Shown: piece by piece, positions 9,007 through 13,767 of the stretch
How positions within the stretch are numbered: position 1 is the stretch's first letter
Layout of the letters: each line of letters opens with the position of its first letter
Origin: Cylindrobasidium torrendii FP15055 ss-10
Taxonomy: Eukaryota; Basidiomycota; Agaricomycetes; Agaricales; Physalacriaceae
Reading direction: 5' to 3'
Length of the DNA stretch: 13,767 nucleotides
NCBI GenBank assembly: GCA_000934385.1
Contig: KN880877.1
Coordinates: 1-13,767 of the forward strand
The notes under the pieces: model-generated
Database searches by the model: none
What the model was told of the DNA's origin: nothing
The model's input: the letters and a program-made list of their open reading frames with translations, nothing else
Position numbers and translations under genes: made by a program

Positions 9007-10009
9007 TCATCCGACACGCTTATCCGCAAATACATCCTGAAGTTTTTCCCTTGCGGCACGAAAACTCTCTGTCTCGGGCAACCCCTTATGCCTGACACCA
9101 TCCATGTAGACGAACAACCCTCCCAGACTTCGGAGCTCACCCAGAACCTCATCTACTGCGCGTCTATCCCCCAACACCGACTGGACCTCCGTCCGCTCAC
9201 ACGGGGTCAACGAGCCAACGTCGACATCGCCCCCACAACCCTCACACGGCCCAGCTGGCTGCGAGCAACCCACGTCACCCACCCTTCCGCTCTGCGTGCA
9301 AGTGTTGCCTACACAAAGGCCATCAGTCCACCTCATCGAATCCACTCGAGATGAAACTTACCCTGGACCTTTTCCACCTGCACGACCTGCCCATCACGCA
9401 CGAGGACCTCCTTCCCCTCGACCTTTCTGCTCCCGGAGCCACCACAAAGACTTGCTTGACCATCGCGAGCACCACTCGGCGCCATCTCAACATCTGGAAC
9501 CGCGCCACCCACCACCACTTCGGCCTGGCCATCGTGTCAGCACAGGACACACACCTCATCCAAACACACACCTCTGGCAGGCTCATCCATAGCGGTATAC
9601 CTCTCACCAGCTTTTCGAACGTACCCGAGCTCTCCATCGTGTTGAAAAATTTTTCCACAACCGGGTGCGCCTCGAGCCAATTGTCCTGTAGCAACAATGC
9701 CACTCGTCTCTCCCGCAGCCGTACTCGCTGTCGCCGCGCGAAGTCCTCCACGGTCTCCCCGTCCTTCCGATCCCCATCGACCAACGCTGGCTGCATCCAA
9801 CCCGGGAATGTACGAAAGACCTGCTCCACGTCCTCCTTGGACCACAGCAAGGACGCGCGATACAACCGGTGCAGCTCGCTATCGTCCTGGCGTTCCACCA
9901 GCATCCCGTCACCCTGTTCCAAAATCCACCCAGCCGAACCACGTACTTCATCGGCAGAGTCTCCACATCCACCAGTCGCAACTTTCTTCGTCGGAGATGA
10001 GGCCAACAT
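9007..10009 (-). CDS. P6: family member with PGWM/QDxWL domain and altered zinc cluster (three exons)
   Basis: Exons are 10009-9572, 9524-9362 and 9308-9007, giving 300 aa. Intron 9571-9525 is 47 bp (GTGTGT, branch CTGAC, GGCCAG, phase 0). Intron 9361-9309 is 53 bp (GTAAGT, branch CTGAT, TGTAG, phase 1). An alternative first donor (GTGAGA, 36 bases upstream) also keeps frame. The ATG has A at -3. Residues 40-120 are the helical domain: ERQDDSELH, FPGWM at 68-72, a DFARRQR run and QDNWL at 108-112. In the C-terminal exon, Cys 204, 215, 222, 225 and 237 remain. The expected second cysteine is Ser207, and the spacings are longer (x6 becomes x11 before the last Cys). 'LFVYMDGVR' follows at 265-273, nearly identical to P5. 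The protein ends 27 residues later, without P5's acidic tail. It is probably expressed, but its metal site may be weakened. Function is unknown. Confidence 0.72.
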
Positions 10010-10326
10010 GATGGTTGAAAAAAGAGAGAACCACCGATCTACTCGGCACCCCACAAACTTCATCAATCCAATCGACGCAGCCTTTTGGGCAGTCCCATGC
10101 CCAACGCCCTTCTTTACTCCTTCATGTACAGCTAAACATCGATTTCCAAGCCCATTCCTCCATCTAAACGCACCATAGTAGGCCAGAATCACTCGGATGG
10201 CATCCTCCACACAGTCGAAACCGCGGCTCGCCGCTAAAAACGGACCGAACGCCGAAAAAAAAACAAGAATCGACTAGATTCCCACTCCCATGTCCCTCTC
10301 CCATTCCCCCACGACGCACTCCTAAA
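10010..10326. promoter_or_regulatory. Bidirectional intergenic region between P6 and the C2H2 gene
   Basis: P6 (minus) and the C2H2 gene (plus) diverge from this 317-bp region, so it must contain both promoters. Just upstream of the P6 ATG the minus strand has a pyrimidine tract (tctctcttttttc), common before fungal starts. A run of nine A lies near 10255. No TATA box is obvious on either strand. Confidence 0.5.
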
Positions 10327-10859
10327 ATGGTCCACTGCCTCTCGTGCCATTCCCTAGTCTTCAGCGAGGCACATCACGAACTGGATTGCCATGTTACACA
10401 CTACGCCTTCGCCATGGCCGGAAAGAGTATGTGCTCCCATCCCTCACACACCCCTCACTCACACACCTCCCAGTGGTTTACTTCACACGCTCGAACCCAC
10501 AAGGGCTTCTCCACTGCATAGGCAAAGACTGCAAGTTCGTGACGCATCAAGCGAGCCATCTCATGTCGCACATCCGAAGTGATCACCACTATGACCAGCT
10601 ATCCAACCCAACGCCGCCCCTCAACGGCAATGCACCCCACCTACTCTCCCCCACCCACTCAGACCTCCCTCCTGACCTCGACGCATACTACCCCCTGCAT
10701 TCTCAACCTCATCATCGCAAACTCGATGATGATCCCGTACTGGACGGCCTCGAATACATAGAGGATGACCCCATCTGGGATTTCTTAGCAGCTGTATTTA
10801 ACTCACCAAGCTTCGTTGACTCTCAACCACACGCCAAAGAACCAGTAAACCCATCGTAG
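10327..10859 (+). CDS. C2H2 zinc-finger protein with acidic C-terminus (two exons)
   Basis: Exon 1 is 10327-10426, the intron is 10427-10473 (47 bp, GTATGT donor, CTCAC branch, CCCAG acceptor, phase 1) and exon 2 is 10474-10859, giving 161 aa. The start context AAAATGG is strong. Cys48, Cys53, His66 and His71 form a classical finger (C-x4-C-x12-H-x4-H) with Phe55 and Leu63 in or near the hydrophobic core positions. Cys4, Cys7, His22 and His25 form a second, less regular finger (C-x2-C-x14-H-x2-H). The C-terminal third is acidic with bulky hydrophobics ('EDDPIWDFLAAVF'), a composition typical of activation domains. A DNA-binding regulator is the natural inference, but targets cannot be told. 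It diverges from P6 and converges with the coiled-coil gene at 11605-12069. It is not a member of the P1-P6 family. Confidence 0.72.
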
Positions 10860-11604
10860 ATTTCCCATTATACACGCCCTAACAATATAAATGTGCCGCC
10901 ACACACGTCTAGGACCATGACTCTCCTTCGTGTGGACCAGTTTCTATCCATGGCGTGTATCCACTTCCTTTAACCTGTCCAAACCCCTTCACTCTCAACA
11001 ACCCCCATCTCCGCCTCTACACTTCGCCACCCCGAAACCATCACCCTTCAACTGCCCATGCTAAGAAAGCCATTTCTCGGCCGGCGTAGAACACCCTTAC
11101 CACAGTTCATCATCCCATTTGACCACCATGCTCACACTACCCCATTTCCCACCATGCCTACCCTCTGAACAATGGGTGCCCCCCACACATTCGACTCCAG
11201 GGCGAGAAACTTCGAAACTAAGGGCGTTGCCGTGGCTCTCCAATGCACTTAGTTAAGTGGATAACTTCCCTCTTGGATATCCCGAGGTCACCCGTTCGAG
11301 CCTCGCCGGAAGAGGGGAATACCACTTACTTGGGGCATTTTTTTTTCAACCCGCGGCCAACGAACATCACAACAAATGCTGCCGTTTCGCACAACCCAGT
11401 CTCACCCTCCAAAGGTTCGCTCCCCTGCCCCACCGGCCACACACAAGCGCCCATCCTCTCAAATCTTAATACCACGTCTGTCAGCCAACCATGCCCTCGA
11501 ACATTTGTATCAGAAGCAACCACTTCCAAACCATTATCCCACGTCAACATATACATGAACCTAACCCCTATCCGAACTACATTCCTCCTTACAAAGCTAC
11601 CCCA
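10860..11604. other. Convergent intergenic region holding a Pol III-like element
   Basis: This 745-bp gap lies between two genes that point at each other, so it is 3' flank for both. Its only distinctive content is the tRNA-like sequence at about 11250-11346. A minus-strand frame at 11326-11556 has an ATG but no domain, no splice link to its neighbour, and runs through the T-tract, so I do not call it a gene. Confidence 0.45.
11250..11346 (+). other. tRNA-like Pol III element (degenerate tRNA or SINE-type relic)
   Basis: TAGTTAAGTGG at 11250-11260 fits the A-box consensus TRGYNNANNNG, and GTTCGAGCC at 11294-11302 fits the B-box consensus GWTCRANNC. The spacing is that of a tRNA gene. The D arm folds perfectly (GTTA 11252-11255 with TAAC 11262-11265), and 'GAGGTC' before the T arm is typical of a variable loop. 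A run of nine T at 11338-11346 would serve as a Pol III terminator. The anticodon stem, T stem and acceptor stem do not pair properly, so it is not a working tRNA. It is either a decayed tRNA gene or the head of a tRNA-derived short interspersed element. Confidence 0.35.
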
Positions 11605-12069
11605 CTACACAATCAGCTCAGCTACAATTCCACCCTCAAGCCCACGCATGCGAACCCGCTTGTCCCCCGGCCCAACGGTCACGACCTCGACCTGACTCAC
11701 ATTCCTCACACGTACAGTGACATCTCCGTTTGACCTCACACGAGAAACCTCCCCCTCTCGCACATCAAGCCGCTCCCGCAAATCCGATATCGCCGCCTCC
11801 AACTCTGTCCGCCTTCGGGCCTCCTCATCGCCCATATCCCGCATCGCACCAACCACATTCTTGAGGTCGTCCGTGAGCGCCTTTAGCTCTTCTTCCGCCA
11901 GCAACAGCTTCGTGGTCGCCGCCTTCATGACATTGCTCGTATCTTCTTCAACTAGACGTGCACCTTGGACAAGCTGCTCCGCCGGTCTCACAGACAGCTG
12001 CTCGTGGCTCGTCATTGGTTTTGCGAGTGTCTCTGGTGAGGTAGTAACGGCGGGGGGCGTCGTAGACAT
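11605..12069 (-). CDS. Coiled-coil protein, unknown function
   Basis: The frame runs uninterrupted from ATG 12069 (G at -3) to TAG at 11605, giving 154 aa. Residues 1-40 are Thr/Ser/Pro-rich. About residues 42-115 form a long amphipathic helix with heptad spacing of Leu, Val, Ala and Met and many Glu/Arg ('LLLAEEELKALTDDL', 'AAISDLRERLDVREGEV'), so a dimeric coiled coil is likely. The last 40 residues are rich in Val and look like beta strands ('DVTVRVRNVSQVEVVTV'). A GTGAGT inside this part resembles a donor, but no acceptor gives a better reading. It shares no motif with P1-P6. It diverges from the Zn2Cys6-like gene at 12383, 313 bp away, and could encode a partner of it; that is speculation from position only. 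Confidence 0.62.
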   Translation of the reverse strand: MSTTPPAVTTSPETLAKPMTSHEQLSVRPAEQLVQGARLVEEDTSNVMKAATTKLLLAEEELKALTDDLKNVVGAMRDMGDEEARRRTELEAAISDLRERLDVREGEVSRVRSNGDVTVRVRNVSQVEVVTVGPGDKRVRMRGLEGGIVAELIV

Positions 12070-12382
12070 AGCTCCGAAGCATACGTGATGGGCAAAAGCA
12101 AAGACTACGATCGGCTTCTCCCCCGACACACCCATCAAGACCTTCTGCCATCCAATCGAGGCCTCCGTGCTGCAGTTCTAGAGAACCCTTACAGGACACA
12201 TAGAACAGCGGCCCACTATCGCCCGCTGAGGAGCTTCGTTGTTCGGCGCCGCTGGTTCGACTCCTCCCCCTAGCCTTACAGCATATCCTTTTTCTCTCTT
12301 TCGTGCATAAGGCCCACACTCAAATCAACCACGCCGGCCCAACTCGAGAACCACCGGCCACGGCAATCCGATATTTCCGAGG
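12070..12382. promoter_or_regulatory. Divergent promoter region between the coiled-coil and Zn2Cys6-like genes
   Basis: The two flanking genes start outward from this 313-bp region. On the plus strand a CT-rich tract (cctttttctctctttc, about 12287-12302) lies some 80 bp upstream of the ATG at 12383, as often seen at fungal transcription starts. A GGTTCGACTCC at 12253-12263 looks like a Pol III B box, but there is no A box or tRNA fold with it. Confidence 0.4.
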
Positions 12383-12982
12383 ATGGTGCACGGACCCCAC
12401 GAACGTCACTATAAAGATCGCAAACACCCGTCCCGACCTCCCCTTGTACCACACCCAATGCCCAACATCGAAACACAGTCGCAGATGACCATTGATTGGA
12501 CAAAGGACATCCCAGGTGCCCCACATACGTCCACTTTTAGACGTCCATCTCACCATTCACCAGCATGCTCACGATGCACCAGAGAAGAGGAGACTTGTGA
12601 ATATCCCCTTAGCGTCCCGTGCACACGCTGCGCAACCCGTGGGGAAGCCTGTGACGCTGGCTTGGTCACCAAACTCGCTATGGAAGAAAGAGTGCAAGCA
12701 CAACTCAACGACGCCCTGCGAACAATCGGGGCTATGCACAAGCTCATTCACTCAACGCACACCATTCACAAGCACATGCGGAATATCACCAAAACCATGC
12801 ACAAATTCACCTCGGGACAGAAGAAGGCGAAGAAGCGGGCCCTCAAAGATCTGGTCACCATCCAAAAGCTTCAACGGGAGCTAAGGGCACGGGAGGTCGC
12901 CTTGGAACACACACACTGCCACTTGAACACCCTCGAAGATGCCCTCGATAGGGTCTATGCATCGGAAAGGGTCAGATACTAG
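12383..12982 (+). CDS. Small Zn2Cys6-like protein with long helical tail
   Basis: The frame runs from ATG 12383 to TAG 12982 without introns, giving 199 aa. This ATG has a good context (AGGATGG). A second ATG at 12458 lies 43 bp after a TATAAA at 12410-12415 and would give 174 aa; the choice is open. Cysteines 62, 65, 72, 80, 83 and 90 give C-x2-C-x6-C-x7-C-x2-C-x6-C, exactly the spacing of P3 and P5, and a Pro precedes the fourth Cys as in classical Zn2Cys6 domains. The loop after Cys2 is acidic (TREEET) instead of basic. Residues 95-195 are mostly helical, with heptad-like hydrophobics, a His/Thr-rich part and a basic 'KKAKKRALKDL', so dimerisation is likely. It lacks the VYMxGVR segment and lies on the opposite strand to the array. 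A regulator, or a zinc-binding scaffold related to the array, is possible; function is unknown. Confidence 0.66.
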   Translation: MVHGPHERHYKDRKHPSRPPLVPHPMPNIETQSQMTIDWTKDIPGAPHTSTFRRPSHHSPACSRCTREEETCEYPLSVPCTRCATRGEACDAGLVTKLAMEERVQAQLNDALRTIGAMHKLIHSTHTIHKHMRNITKTMHKFTSGQKKAKKRALKDLVTIQKLQRELRAREVALEHTHCHLNTLEDALDRVYASERVRY

Positions 12983-13767
12983 TACATACTTACTCGCTAA
13001 AATGTAACCGGTGCGATGCCAATGAGACCATCAAAGAAGATCCCTTTGTGCAGAAACCTCAACAACAATCTTCCTACCTCCAGCCATATGACTGCCCACC
13101 GAAGGTGCACCCAAGAACTCAAGCATGCTGGGTTCCACCAGCTATCGTTTTATCACATTCGCTCCGCGTAACATTCCTCCCTGGGCGCCGTGAAATTCAC
13201 GCGCGCCCTACCGCAATTAACCACACCACCGACAAAAACATAGGAGGGGCGGCGGCCGGCGTTATGCACATCAGGCATGATATCGACACACTCAACACTG
13301 GGGGAATGGCCATGCATCACACGATTTTCACACTCGATGACAGAAAAGACACCAACGCTCGTTGAATTCACAAAAAAATCTCCCCCACGCTCGCACCACC
13401 ACCTCTGTCAACCCCATCAATACGGAACTTGGAAGCTGAGCTCGGCATCCGTCATACAAGGGTTCCCGGAGGTTCCCCATGGTCCAAGGGGGTTCCTTTA
13501 TCATTCTGATCATCTTCCATCCAAGAGAACCCGGTTCCCTTTGAAACTCAGCCCCGTAGATAGCCAGCCGAGTGAGGAGGAGAACATCCGGGGGAATTGT
13601 ACCTCCACCAATCCGGGTGGTTTAAAGTATCAGACCTTACTCTAATATGCTTCAAATATCATAGGAAGAAGGTTTGAACAAGTTCCTTGAGACGTACCAT
13701 GTCCTAGATAGCAATCACTGGTTTCGCCCTTTGTTGCACTGTTCGGGTGGGTTACCTGGCTTCAAAT
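12983..13767. other. Terminal region without a supported gene
   Basis: The last 785 bp carry no recognisable protein or RNA. A plus frame at 13277-13645 starts from an ATG but has no domain and no paralog here. Base composition from about 13400 is more even between strands than in the array. The one structured piece is a 10-bp repeat around 13461-13500. Confidence 0.45.
13461..13500. repeat. Short 10-bp imperfect repeat array (GGTTCC units)
   Basis: Four consecutive 10-base units start with ggttcc, ggttcc, ggtcca and ggttcc at 13461, 13471, 13481 and 13491. A further GGTTCC lies at 13533, preceded by GAACCC, which can pair with the GGGTTC at 13460. It may be a tiny minisatellite or a helically phased set of protein sites. 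Confidence 0.5.

Noticed and set aside
9916..9975. Possible 60-bp intron (GTACGT...CCAG) in the first exon of P6
   Set aside because: No branch-point-like sequence is present, and keeping the segment gives an ERQDDSELH entry that matches the same point in P1 and P5.
9351..10178. Plus-strand frame of 275 codons
   Set aside because: It is antisense to P6 and its promoter, with low-complexity composition and no resemblance to any neighbour. P6 on the minus strand has conserved motifs shared with P1 and P5.
11326..11556. Minus-strand frame with ATG, a candidate extra exon of the coiled-coil gene
   Set aside because: No donor-acceptor pair links it plausibly to 11605-12069. It reads through the nine-T run as poly-Lys and has no domain.
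12240..12275. B-box-like GGTTCGACTCC
   Set aside because: The flanking bases do not form a T stem, and no A box lies at the proper distance.

Overview
The window looks like gene-dense nuclear DNA of a filamentous fungus, most likely a basidiomycete of the Agaricomycetes. The reading frames are interrupted by very short introns (47-57 bp) with GTGAGC, GTGCGT, GTGTGT or GTAAGT donors, and most have CTGAC, CTAAC or CTGAT-like branch points. Nearly every start ATG has a purine at -3, there are no bacterial ribosome binding sites, and a Ty1/copia remnant is present. No gene here matches a named gene that I recognise. The species cannot be read from the sequence.
Layout. From 1 to 10009 six genes lie head to tail on the minus strand, called P1 to P6 here: P1 1-415 (cut by the window edge), P2 794-1694, P3 2018-2886, P4 3654-4363, P5 4812-6491 and P6 9007-10009. 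They are one diverged tandem paralog family. P1, P5 and P6 share an N-terminal helical domain with a PGWM/FPG motif and a QDxWL motif. P2 to P6 share a C-terminal module encoded by a last exon that always follows a phase-1 intron. In P3, P4 and P5 that exon begins with six cysteines in Zn(II)2Cys6 spacing. P6 has an altered version and P2 has lost it. A conserved 'VYMxGVR' segment follows in all five. P5 to P6 is the widest gap; it holds a dead Ty1/copia fragment (7727-8440) that has lost its reverse transcriptase.
From 10327 onward the orientation mixes. There is a two-exon C2H2 zinc-finger gene with an acidic tail (+, 10327-10859), a tRNA-like Pol III-type sequence (11250-11346), a coiled-coil gene (-, 11605-12069) and a small Zn2Cys6-like gene with a helical tail (+, 12383-12982) whose cysteine spacing equals that of P3 and P5. 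The last 0.8 kb holds no gene I can support, only a small 10-bp repeat array.
Together the genes suggest a locus of small, presumably nuclear, zinc-binding proteins grown by local duplication. The paralogy, domains and splice sites can be read in the sequence; any cellular role is inference. The locus is the best candidate here for something undescribed.
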